Positions 1 through 6,288 of a DNA stretch of 9,172 bases are shown piece by piece; position 1 is the first letter of the stretch; every line of letters starts with the position of its first letter. The stretch is from Candidatus Caenarcanales bacterium (GTDB lineage: Bacteria > Cyanobacteriota > Vampirovibrionia > LMEP-6097): positions 1-9,172 of the forward strand of contig JAJTHA010000120.1 of NCBI GenBank assembly GCA_021299565.1. The letters run 5' to 3'. A model generated the notes under the pieces. The model saw only the letters and a program-made list of their open reading frames with translations, was not told the origin of the DNA and made no database searches. The position numbers were made by a program, and so were the translations under genes.

Positions 1-329
1 ACTGGTGCTGCTTGTGGTTTTACTATTGGTTTTTGTGCTGCGGGTTTTTCAACTGGTTTACTTGATGGTGCACCCAAAACTGCATCGTATTCGCGCATCA
101 ATTCTTCATAGGATTTTTCTCTAACAGGTTCTGCTACTTTGCTTGGAGCAGGGCTTGGTGTAGGTGCTGGCTTAACTGTTTCGGTTTTTTGAACTGGTTC
201 GGCTGTAGAACTTCTTTCTTTGGCTTTTTTAAGTAAATAATCTAATCTAGAATCTTGATTATTTTCAAGCGCAAAAACTGCATTAGAAATTAACGATAAA
301 GCAATTAGAATTGTGCTTTTTTTCAACAT
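1..329 (-). CDS. Exported Pro/Ala-rich protein, N-terminal part (runs off window)
   Basis: The reverse strand reads from an ATG at 329-327 for 109 uninterrupted codons to the window edge, so the C-terminus is missing. Residues 1-20 form a typical Sec signal peptide: KKS after the Met, a hydrophobic stretch ILIALSLI, then a plausible signal peptidase I site after VFA, giving a mature protein starting LENNQ. The mature part has a charged helical stretch (RLDYLLKKAKERS), then low-complexity linker rich in Pro, Ala, Lys and Glu (PAPTPSPAPSK) around a short helical segment (SYEELMREYDAVLG). Pro/Ala/Lys linkers of this kind often span the periplasm or join domains of envelope proteins. No catalytic domain is visible, so the function is unknown. 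The start is only 32 bp from that of the divergent creatininase-like gene, so the two promoters must overlap. Confidence 0.8.
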   Translation of the reverse strand, partial: MLKKSTILIALSLISNAVFALENNQDSRLDYLLKKAKERSSTAEPVQKTETVKPAPTPSPAPSKVAEPVREKSYEELMREYDAVLGAPSSKPVEKPAAQKPIVKPQAAP

Positions 330-340
330 ATACGTATAAT
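311..340 (+). promoter_or_regulatory. Sigma70-like promoter for the creatininase-family gene
   Basis: The -35 box TTGTGC (311-316) lies 18 bp from a consensus -10 box TATAAT (335-340). The predicted transcription start near 347 leaves about 15 nt before the ATG at 362. The -35 box lies inside the first codons of the opposite-strand gene. The -10 overlaps a perfect 10-bp palindrome (329-338, TATACGTATA) that also touches that gene's start codon. An upstream in-frame TTG at 311 coincides with the -35 box, which argues against using it as the start. Confidence 0.55.
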
Positions 341-361
341 AATAGTCCCTTTCAAGATACA

Positions 362-1186
362 ATGCATATCATGCCGATGAAGGATGATATTAAAAGATTA
401 CTAGAAAAACCGGATCAATTACTAAATCCTAGCCTTAATTCGTATTTACTTGCAAATATTTCTAGCCCCAAAATCAAAGAATACCTAGAAAAAAAACAAA
501 GCATTATTTTGCCGATTGGCAGTACAGAGCAGCATGGACCTGTGCCGATACTTGGCATCGATCATATCACTGCTACGGGCATTGCTTACGCTGTAGCGTT
601 GGTAACTCAAACACTATGCGCGCCACCGCTCAATTACGGTATGGCAATGCATCATCTTGGTTTTGCTGGAACTATGGCACTAAGACCGACTACTTATATC
701 AACATCATCATTGATCTGGTGAGAAGCTTACAGAGACACGGTTTCAAACATATCATTATCATTAATGGTCACGGAGGCAATAAAGGTCCTTTCATGAACG
801 CAATTGCCGAAGTGGGTGATGAGTTTAAAGATCTAGAGTTTAGTTTTTTTAATTGGTGGGTGATGCCTGGACTTGAGAACAATATCATCAAAAAATATTT
901 TGGCGAGAAGGAAGGTTATCACGCCACTCCAACAGAAGTATCAGTTACTATGGCACTTGTTCCAAACTCAATGAGCATGCCAGATTCATACACTTGTCCA
1001 CAACAAAAAGTATCAAATGAAAATATCGGTTGGGTGATTCCGGGCAAATTTCGTGAATACTATCCTGACGGAGTGATGAAAGCTGATTTTTCTCTATCAA
1101 GTTCAGAGATTGGCTTAGAAGCGCTTGAGTATGCTATTGAAGAGATCGCTTTAAACGTAACTACTCAGCATAAGCCAAATCTATAA
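362..1186 (+). CDS. Creatininase-family metal-dependent amidohydrolase
   Basis: The protein is 274 aa from the ATG at 362, close to the usual 240-270 aa of the creatininase / creatinine amidohydrolase family. These are cytosolic enzymes with a two-metal site that open cyclic or linear amide bonds; members include creatininase, the riboflavin/F420 pathway FAPy deformylase and mycofactocin MftE. Family motifs are clear: LPIGSTEQHGP at 50-60, GIDHITA at 65-71, a conserved GMAMHHLGFAGTMAL stretch near 93-107, INGHGGNKG at 134-142 and HATPTEVS at 187-194. Likely metal ligands are E56, H58, D67, H137 and E192, all present. The sequence cannot decide the substrate. ATGs at 371 and 377 are alternative starts and none has a clear Shine-Dalgarno. 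The first ~45 residues precede the family core. The gene stands alone, followed by a hairpin repeat pair. Confidence 0.9.
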   Translation: MHIMPMKDDIKRLLEKPDQLLNPSLNSYLLANISSPKIKEYLEKKQSIILPIGSTEQHGPVPILGIDHITATGIAYAVALVTQTLCAPPLNYGMAMHHLGFAGTMALRPTTYINIIIDLVRSLQRHGFKHIIIINGHGGNKGPFMNAIAEVGDEFKDLEFSFFNWWVMPGLENNIIKKYFGEKEGYHATPTEVSVTMALVPNSMSMPDSYTCPQQKVSNENIGWVIPGKFREYYPDGVMKADFSLSSSEIGLEALEYAIEEIALNVTTQHKPNL

Positions 1187-1193
1187 CCATAAA

Positions 1194-1231
1194 GTCACTC
1201 CGAGACCTGCGTAGCAGGTCGTGGGAGTCCA
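1194..1231 (+). repeat. Hairpin repeat copy A
   Basis: Reading forward: GTC (1194-1196), outer arm ACTCC (1197-1201), GA, inner stem GACCTGC (1204-1210), loop GTA, GCAGGTC (1214-1220), GTG, outer arm GGAGT (1224-1228), CCA. The 7-bp inner stem and 5-bp outer arm both pair perfectly. It is the plus-oriented half of an inverted pair with copy B, 17 bp away. It starts 7 bp after the creatininase-like stop codon and could act as a 3' mRNA stabiliser. No T-tract follows, so it is not a typical intrinsic terminator. Confidence 0.8.
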
Positions 1232-1248
1232 CGATGCACTAGGTGAGC

Positions 1249-1282
1249 TGGATTGCCACGCCGCTTCGCGGCTCGCAATGAC
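1249..1282 (-). repeat. Hairpin repeat copy B
   Basis: On the reverse strand it reads GTC, outer arm ATTGC, GA, inner stem GCCGC, loop GAA, GCGGC, GTG, outer arm GCAAT, CCA. All pairs are Watson-Crick. It has the same plan as copies A, C, D and E but different arm sequences. Together with A it makes an 89-bp unit (1194-1282) bounded by GTCA and TGAC, much like a bacterial interspersed mosaic element. Confidence 0.8.
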
Positions 1283-1333
1283 CTTAAATTATACTTTCAA
1301 GCTTATGGCAGCTGAGTTGTTACCTTTAAACAT

Positions 1334-1984
1334 CTAATGAAATCTAGACAAATCAAGAATTACTTCTTCTTTGATTTTGCCATATTGATAGTCAGCACTA
1401 ATTATCGGATCTTTTTCACGATATTTTCGTTGCCACCAATCTGTAAAAGCTTCTACAATTGCAGGCTCAAACTGAGTACCTGAATGTCTTAAAATTTCTT
1501 CCAAACCTTCTTCAGGACTACGAGCTGGCATATAAACTCTATTAGTTGTCATTGCATCATAGGCATCAGCGATAGTGGTGATTTTGGCAATGAATGGTAT
1601 TTCATCAGCAGCGGCACCATGCGGGTAGCCTTTGCCGTCAACTCTTTCATGATGAAACAAAACCGGTTCCAGACAACGTTTGAGGCTTGGGATTTGAGAA
1701 ATAATATTTGCACCAAGAATCACATGTGTTTTCATGATGGTAAATTCTTCAAGTGTTAAAGATGATGGCTTAAATAAAACATCGTCTTTGATACCGATTT
1801 TGCCGATATCGTGTAAAAGCGCACCGCCTTCTAGATTGAATTGGTCTTCAGTGCTCAAGTTGAACATTAAACCAAGTTCTTTAGCTACTTTATAAACTCT
1901 ATAACTATGGCCGCTAGTATAAGGGTCCTTTATTTCAAGGGCGTAAATCAATGCTTTCGCGATATTGTAGAATTCTTCTTGCAT
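1334..1984 (-). CDS. Stand-alone HD-GYP domain protein, probable c-di-GMP phosphodiesterase
   Basis: The 216-aa protein is almost entirely an HD-GYP domain, the class of metal-dependent phosphodiesterases that hydrolyse the second messenger cyclic di-GMP. Visible motifs are SGHS with H26, LLHDIGKIGI with H58, D59 and K62, H87 in MKTHV, the diagnostic HHERVDGKGYP with H111, H112, E113, D116 and GYP at 119-121, then IADAYDAMTTNR with D140 and R149. All expected metal-binding and signature residues are present, so it is probably active. No receiver, PAS, GAF or membrane segment precedes the domain. An in-frame TAA lies seven codons before the ATG at 1984, so no larger upstream domain is hidden. 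Sensory input would have to come from a partner, from regulation of expression, or from the short C-terminal tail (about 180-216). The start lacks a clear Shine-Dalgarno. Confidence 0.92.
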   Translation of the reverse strand: MQEEFYNIAKALIYALEIKDPYTSGHSYRVYKVAKELGLMFNLSTEDQFNLEGGALLHDIGKIGIKDDVLFKPSSLTLEEFTIMKTHVILGANIISQIPSLKRCLEPVLFHHERVDGKGYPHGAAADEIPFIAKITTIADAYDAMTTNRVYMPARSPEEGLEEILRHSGTQFEPAIVEAFTDWWQRKYREKDPIISADYQYGKIKEEVILDLSRFH

Positions 1985-2024
1985 TATTGCTTGTCTTGCA
2001 TTTTAGGCTGATCGCATTAAGGAA

Positions 2025-2053
2025 ATATTAATGCCTGATTAGCTATAAAGCAA
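2025..2053 (-). promoter_or_regulatory. Candidate sigma70-like promoter for the HD-GYP gene
   Basis: On the reverse strand, TTGCTT (2053-2048) is separated by 17 bp from TAATAT (2030-2025). Transcription would start near 2018, giving a leader of about 34 nt before the ATG at 1984. Spacing is ideal and both boxes are close to consensus, but the region is AT-rich and chance matches are possible. Confidence 0.45.
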
Positions 2054-2104
2054 GCCCATCTCCCAAATTTACGCAGCCACAAAGTACCTATGGTCGTGTC
2101 GTAT

Positions 2105-2136
2105 TTATATATTGTTCCCAGATTTTGAATATATAA
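2105..2136. repeat. Inverted repeat in the HD-GYP/TPR intergenic region
   Basis: A perfect 9-bp inverted repeat, TTATATATT (2105-2113) and AATATATAA (2128-2136), has a 14-nt centre. It sits in the 258-bp gap between the divergent HD-GYP and TPR genes and could be an operator or simply an AT-rich palindrome. A TTGACT at 2156-2161 follows but has no good -10 at normal spacing. I found no convincing promoter for the TPR gene and no other gene in this gap. Confidence 0.3.
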
Positions 2137-2242
2137 CGCTCAGTCCAAAGTATTATTGACTAAATTTAAAATAATCAACGCGTTACCCAAGTTTAACCTC
2201 TATGAATTAAGATTATTGTATTGGATTTAAACCCCTCCTGAA

Positions 2243-4033
2243 ATGCAAAAAAAACTTATACAAATCTCTTTAACTGCAACCATTGTTTTAGCAAATTTGG
2301 CTTTGCCGCTTCGTGCCGAAACCACACTCAAATCTGAAATCGCAAGACTTATCAATGAGGGGATTAATTATCACAGCAACCGCAATTATCAACTCGCTAT
2401 TAATTCGTTTACTAAAGCCTTAGGACTTGATCCTGAAAACGAACAAGTCAAATCAAATCTCAGCATTGCTCATAATAACTACGGTAAATATCTTGCCGAA
2501 AGAACCGATGGCAGAGGGGCTTCTAGAGAATTTAGAAATGCTATTTATTACAATTACGAGAACGATGTCGCAAGAGCCAATCTGGAATTTAAACTAAGCG
2601 AAAACAACATCAAAGCCACAGACACCGTCAAACGCTTTCTAGAAGCCAGATCCGAGAGACTAGCAGAAAACTTCAAAGCAGCAATCGCGGAACTTAGAGA
2701 AATCAATCGCTTTAAAGAAAGTTCTGACAATTACGTCGAAATAGCAACTAACTATCATTTGTTAGCACTGAAATCACCAAATGATTCTTCATATATCAAC
2801 TCCGCTTTAGATGCTCTTGAACAAGCCAAAATTTTAGACCCGCAGAATCCCAAACCACTAATGAAGCTCGGAGACATCAATGTCTCTATCGGCAAAATCA
2901 GCTCAGGCATTGGGTTCTATGAGCAGGCTATCAAACTAGATCCTAGTAACGCAGAAGCTCAATCAGCGCTGATAAATGGCTGGCTCGCTGCAATCAGAAT
3001 CGCTCCAAACCTTGCTAATAACTATGTTGGTCTAGCGACAGCTTACCAACTCAAAGGTGATTTTATTCAAGCTGAAAGAAGTTTTAACCGTGCTTTGCAA
3101 ATTGAACCCAATAATCAACTAGCTACAAACGGCTTGGCGACTCTAAAAGAAGACCAAATCAAAACTCAAGTTTCTTTATTTTTGGATAGAGCTGTTACTT
3201 TACAAAAACAAGGTAGTTTGGATGAAAGTATTAGCTACTATGTAAAAGCTCTTGGTCTCAATCCGAATAACGCTGATATTCATTACAATATTGGCACTGC
3301 CTTTCAAGCAAAAGAGGATATTTTGAGAGCGCAAAAAGCTTATAAAAATGCTCTCAATATTAATCCCAATCATAGAGAAGCTAAATTAGCCGTTGAGGCT
3401 CTTGTTGCTGACGAGCAGGAAAAATTTGTGGCTGATGCTTTCAAGCAAGCTGTAACTTTACAATCACAGGGCAAATACAATGAAGCAATTACTATTTATG
3501 AAAAACTTGCTTTAGAAAAAGCTACTGATGATGCCTTGTTTTTCAATCTAGGAGCAGCTTACCAGGCGCTTGGGCAAAGTACTCAAGCTCTTTTAAATTA
3601 CAAAAAAGCCTATGGTCTCAATCCAAAAACCAGTTATCAAGATGCTATCAAAGCTCTAGAAATCAGCAAAGCAGATCAGCTACTAGCAAAAGCAATAGAA
3701 TTACAGTCTCATGCCGAAAATCAAGAAGCGATTGCAAACTACAAAGAAGTGATCAAGCTCGTTCCTAACAACGCCGGTGCTTGGTACAATCTAGCGACTG
3801 CTTATCAGGCTAGTGGTAATGATTTTGAAGCGCTTCAAGCATATAACAAATCTTTTACACTAGATCCAAAAGGACAAGCGGATTCCGCGTTTTTTGCGGG
3901 TTTAATTCTTGAAGAACAGCGCAAGACCATGGATGCTATTAAATCCTATGATCAGTACATCAAATACGCTCCTACAGGGGATTACACAGCGGAAGCTAAA
4001 AACCGTAAAGAATATTTGAAGTCGTTTTTATAA
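2243..4033 (+). CDS. Exported tetratricopeptide-repeat (TPR) protein
   Basis: The 596-aa protein has a Sec signal peptide (KK at 3-4, hydrophobic core about 5-20, probable signal peptidase I cleavage after LRA at 25). The rest is mostly TPR helix pairs, which bind partner proteins. Clear units lie near 34-66, 205-236, 260-292, 311-343, 344-377, 395-427, 429-461, 477-509, 511-543 and 546-578. Many end in the typical A-x-x-L-x-P-x-N pattern, such as ALGLDPEN and ALNINPNH. Residues about 312-560 form a higher-order tandem array of roughly 83-aa modules beginning near 312, 395 and 478, each with two TPRs and a short linker. Residues 70-200 are more divergent helices. No enzymatic domain is seen, so an envelope scaffold role is inferred. 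The start is fixed by the signal peptide. The bases before it (CCCCTCCT, 2232-2239) are the opposite of a Shine-Dalgarno. Confidence 0.9.
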   Translation: MQKKLIQISLTATIVLANLALPLRAETTLKSEIARLINEGINYHSNRNYQLAINSFTKALGLDPENEQVKSNLSIAHNNYGKYLAERTDGRGASREFRNAIYYNYENDVARANLEFKLSENNIKATDTVKRFLEARSERLAENFKAAIAELREINRFKESSDNYVEIATNYHLLALKSPNDSSYINSALDALEQAKILDPQNPKPLMKLGDINVSIGKISSGIGFYEQAIKLDPSNAEAQSALINGWLAAIRIAPNLANNYVGLATAYQLKGDFIQAERSFNRALQIEPNNQLATNGLATLKEDQIKTQVSLFLDRAVTLQKQGSLDESISYYVKALGLNPNNADIHYNIGTAFQAKEDILRAQKAYKNALNINPNHREAKLAVEALVADEQEKFVADAFKQAVTLQSQGKYNEAITIYEKLALEKATDDALFFNLGAAYQALGQSTQALLNYKKAYGLNPKTSYQDAIKALEISKADQLLAKAIELQSHAENQEAIANYKEVIKLVPNNAGAWYNLATAYQASGNDFEALQAYNKSFTLDPKGQADSAFFAGLILEEQRKTMDAIKSYDQYIKYAPTGDYTAEAKNRKEYLKSFL

Positions 4034-4044
4034 TAGAGGTCTAA

Positions 4045-5007
4045 TTAAGCATAAGGTGCATGCAAATCATCAATAGTCATATGTCCTTCTCGAATAAAAA
4101 CTTGATTTAAAATCGCCCCAGCTACATTAGTTAATGGTCTATCAATGGAGTCTTTGTTTTTCACTTTTGGACATAAGACATGTGTATGATTTCGTTTTTC
4201 ATCTCTTGGGAAACCAAGTTCGTCTCTAATTCCATCAGCAAGAGCTTTTCTCATGCCAGGCAAGCGAATTAAAGCCTTTGCAGCTTTACCATATTTAGCA
4301 AAACCAAATGATGAAAACCTATTGCCTTTGGTTGGATCATCAGGATCAAATTCAGACATCCGCCAAAATGCTTCTATATCGTTTCGTTCTATCGCTAAAT
4401 TTCTTAAGCTTTCGACCGCTGTTTTACCGTGATCGTACATAAATGCTTCTAACTGTTTCAGTGAGAGTTTACCTTGTTCACCACCATTAGAATAATTCTT
4501 CATATGCCCAGTAATCCATTGAGACCATCGCTGATCGATCTCTTGATCAGCCAAATCCTGTCTTAAAGGATTAGCGGCAACAACTCTACAAGCAGAAAAA
4601 TAATCCTGAAACTTCATCCCTGATCTTTGAAAAGCATTATAAACAGCTTGCTGAACACAACCTCTATCTTGTTCCATTCCAAATTTATCAGCAACTTGAT
4701 CAGAAGGATGATACTGTCTAATCGCAGAATCTAAATCTGTAAAAAAAGTCTCTGGGCTCCAGCCGACTATAATAGCGGGCTTGGTATTGATACTAGTATG
4801 TGAATTTGCTTTTTTTTGTTGAGGAATTAAATAAGAGCTTACTAGACCGTCCATTACTCGAGCCATGTGAAGAGCTGAAGTATCTCTATAATCTTGTTCA
4901 GCTATGACTTCTTCAGGTCTACTTGGTTGGTAGCGAGTGACTGTTACTTTTAATTTAGGTCCTGCGATAGCGCCACAGGCTGCGTAAGCTATTGGTTTTA
5001 AGCCCAT
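4045..5007 (-). CDS. Hypothetical protein, 320 aa, not recognised
   Basis: I recognise no family in this 320-aa protein. It has no signal peptide or strong membrane segment and looks soluble. Residues 18-40 look like beta strand (KLKVTVTRYQPS). A strand-turn motif, PAIIVGWSPETFF (77-89), is followed by mostly helical sequence with W161, W164 and W215, and a basic helix AKYGKAAKALIRLPGMRKAL (237-256). Four cysteines (C11, C117, C140, C279) do not form a zinc-binding pattern. The C-terminal part has NHTHVLCPKVKNKDSIDRP (273-291). The ORF is long, with normal composition, and has a near-consensus promoter directly at its start, so it is very likely real. Its stop is 11 bp from that of the TPR gene (convergent), and it diverges from the small gene at 5087. 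Confidence 0.75.
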   Translation of the reverse strand: MGLKPIAYAACGAIAGPKLKVTVTRYQPSRPEEVIAEQDYRDTSALHMARVMDGLVSSYLIPQQKKANSHTSINTKPAIIVGWSPETFFTDLDSAIRQYHPSDQVADKFGMEQDRGCVQQAVYNAFQRSGMKFQDYFSACRVVAANPLRQDLADQEIDQRWSQWITGHMKNYSNGGEQGKLSLKQLEAFMYDHGKTAVESLRNLAIERNDIEAFWRMSEFDPDDPTKGNRFSSFGFAKYGKAAKALIRLPGMRKALADGIRDELGFPRDEKRNHTHVLCPKVKNKDSIDRPLTNVAGAILNQVFIREGHMTIDDLHAPYA

Positions 5008-5013
5008 GTATGG

Positions 5014-5043
5014 ATATTATCATGACCAGTATTAACGTGTCAA
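5014..5043 (-). promoter_or_regulatory. Sigma70-like promoter predicting a leaderless mRNA
   Basis: On the reverse strand a perfect -35 TTGACA (5043-5038) is followed after 18 bp by TAATAT (5019-5014); the overlapping ATAATA (5020-5015) has 17-bp spacing. Counting from the -10 places +1 at 5007-5008, which is the A of the ATG or one base before it. The transcript would have essentially no 5' leader, matching the absence of a Shine-Dalgarno. Confidence 0.65.
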
Positions 5044-5073
5044 TATTTATTTCTTTTCTGCTTTATATATCCC

Positions 5074-5079
5074 AGGAGA
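5074..5079 (+). promoter_or_regulatory. Shine-Dalgarno site of the 96-aa gene
   Basis: AGGAGA lies 7 nt before the ATG at 5087, within a purine run. It is the only strong ribosome-binding site in the window and fixes the start of the small gene. An AT-rich TTATAT at 5063-5068 might be part of its promoter, but no good -35 is visible. Confidence 0.8.
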
Positions 5080-5086
5080 AGGGAAA

Positions 5087-5377
5087 ATGAATATTATAAA
5101 AGTTGATGATAACTTTGAACAGTTAGGCTATTGGACTGCTGTTGTAATTAAAGGTCTTAGCGATCAAAGCAAATTAATCAAAAGGTCCCAGCATCTGGTG
5201 GATAAACTTTCGGCAGATGAATTTAAAACTAAATGTAATTCGGCTTACAATAAAGTTTTTAAGGCAATCAGCGATCAAGACATAGCTCCATTAAGAGAGC
5301 TCAAAACTGTTGAAAAAGGTGTTCTTGTAAAAGACCTAAAACAAAAAAGTCTTTTGGCTTTGAATTTTCTTCACTAA
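5087..5377 (+). CDS. Small hypothetical protein, 96 aa, not recognised
   Basis: A 96-aa soluble, Lys-rich and mostly helical protein with no signal peptide, membrane segment or recognised motif. Features seen are GYWTAVVIKGLSDQSKLIKR (14-33), a polar helical middle section (KLSADEFKTKCNSAYNKVFK) and a basic C-terminal stretch. The strong Shine-Dalgarno and unbroken reading support a real gene. It is transcribed divergently from the 320-aa unknown gene, with 79 bp between the start codons that also holds that gene's promoter. The two may share control, but nothing in the sequence ties their functions together. Confidence 0.7.
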   Translation: MNIIKVDDNFEQLGYWTAVVIKGLSDQSKLIKRSQHLVDKLSADEFKTKCNSAYNKVFKAISDQDIAPLRELKTVEKGVLVKDLKQKSLLALNFLH

Positions 5378-5398
5378 TTCAATAAAACTGGTCAAATC

Positions 5399-5548
5399 TC
5401 AAAAAAAATAATTCTGAGAAGCAAACTCAAACTTTTCTAAAAATAGATTTTTTAAATGGCTTAAATTATTTTGTTCATAAAACAAAACCAACGCTTGAAG
5501 ATATTTGGCTTCATTAATGGTTCTAAAAGATAATGGGAAAAATTGTTG
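5399..5548 (-). pseudogene. Remnant of a Fic-family protein C-terminus
   Basis: On the reverse strand 49 codons read through to a TGA at 5401-5399, containing PLSFRTINEAKYLQAL, VLFYEQNNLSHLKNLF and a final ASQNYFF. The pattern of a strand, a helix with a YLQAL core, a loop EQNNL and a final F-x-x-x-x-F-x-x-A helix is like the C-terminal end of Fic/DOC-type (AMPylase-like) proteins, from memory of the family. The reading frame is closed upstream by TGA (5551-5549) and contains no ATG, GTG or TTG start. The Fic catalytic motif HPFxxGNGR is absent. This looks like the tail of a decayed gene whose rest has been deleted or frameshifted. The rest of the 243-bp gap (5378-5620) shows nothing I can support. 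Confidence 0.35.
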
Positions 5549-5620
5549 TCAGCATGGATCTAATTAAACTCAAACCAAATAATGGAATTAGACACGTTCA
5601 TGCTTGGGAGTTGGATCAAT

Positions 5621-6208
5621 TTATTGTTTGATAAGTTTTTTCTCAAGCTCTACTTTAAAAGGGAAGTATTCCTGTATATCACTAACAATAGATTTGTATG
5701 CACGATCTCTATGAACACTCGGATCATTTTTATTTAGTTTTCTTAGATGAATGGCTGCGTTCATAAGCTTTTCTATTGATTCTTGAGGATTAGAGCAAAA
5801 ATTGATTAAAGCCTCAACATTGATATCCTTATCTAGATTCTTAGAGATTTCAGCAGTTTTTTTAAAAGATTTGGCTTCTTTCAATAACAAGTATGCAAAA
5901 ATCCCCAGAACGCTGCCGATAATTTTATGCTTAGTCGAAGTCAACATATAGACGGAAAAGCAGACTAAAGGAATTGCAAATAAATTCATCCCAAAAGAAA
6001 AGCCATTATTTGCCCAGCCAAAAAATGACGCAAATTGTTTGATAGATTTTTTAATTATGGGGCATGTGAGATGTAACTTGGCTCTTACTTCTTCACTAAT
6101 AGGCTCCCGGAAGAGTATTCTATGCTTTTGAAATAATGGATGCTGCTGCGTGACTTGAGGCACTCCAGCGAAATTATCAACATTCATAGCTATTACGTAT
6201 TGTAACAT
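5621..6208 (-). CDS. Hypothetical membrane protein, two TM segments, 195 aa
   Basis: The family is not recognised. The N-terminal ~65 residues are soluble (DNFAGVPQVTQQHPLF, then an amphipathic helix IIKKSIKQFASFFGW). Two adjacent hydrophobic segments follow, about 71-89 (FSFGMNLFAIPLVCFSVYM) and 95-109 (KIIGSVLGIFAYLLL), separated by a short STKH turn. This predicts a helical hairpin in the inner membrane with both tails on the same side. The C-terminal ~85 residues are helical and charged. The start is ATG 6208 or ATG 6187; neither has a Shine-Dalgarno. The 80-bp gap to the divergent gene at 6289 contains that gene's promoter. A membrane anchor role is only a guess. Confidence 0.7.
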   Translation of the reverse strand: MLQYVIAMNVDNFAGVPQVTQQHPLFQKHRILFREPISEEVRAKLHLTCPIIKKSIKQFASFFGWANNGFSFGMNLFAIPLVCFSVYMLTSTKHKIIGSVLGIFAYLLLKEAKSFKKTAEISKNLDKDINVEALINFCSNPQESIEKLMNAAIHLRKLNKNDPSVHRDRAYKSIVSDIQEYFPFKVELEKKLIKQ

Positions 6209-6252
6209 TTTTGCTTATTAAATATTAATAATTTGACATTTGCGCGAAATCC

Positions 6253-6281
6253 TTGCATTCCCTCAACTGTATTGCTACAAT
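6253..6281 (+). promoter_or_regulatory. Sigma70-like promoter predicting a leaderless mRNA
   Basis: TTGCAT (6253-6258), a 17-bp spacer and TACAAT (6276-6281) lie directly before the ATG at 6289. The predicted +1 is 6288-6289, so translation would start at or one base from the 5' end. An in-frame TTG at 6253 lies in the -35 box itself, so the longer 338-aa reading is rejected. Confidence 0.65.
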
Positions 6282-6288
6282 ACTATTT

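Noticed and set aside
311..361. TTG start at 311 extending the creatininase-like protein by 17 residues
   Set aside because: The TTG coincides with a -35 box and overlaps the opposite gene's coding start. The extra residues precede the family core and have no ribosome-binding site. ATG 362 is preferred.
1203..1282. GC-rich hairpins after the creatininase-like gene as intrinsic terminators
   Set aside because: No T-tract follows either stem, and the same structure recurs elsewhere unrelated to gene ends. They are better explained as repeat family copies.
2156..2184. TTGACT as the -35 of a TPR gene promoter
   Set aside because: The hexamer at the right distance is CGCGTT, which is not an acceptable -10 box.
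5533..5631. 32-codon plus-strand frame starting MGKIVVSMDLIKLKPNNG
   Set aside because: The composition looks protein-like, but there is no Shine-Dalgarno or promoter. It overlaps both the Fic-like remnant and the end of the two-TM gene, so it is too weak to call.
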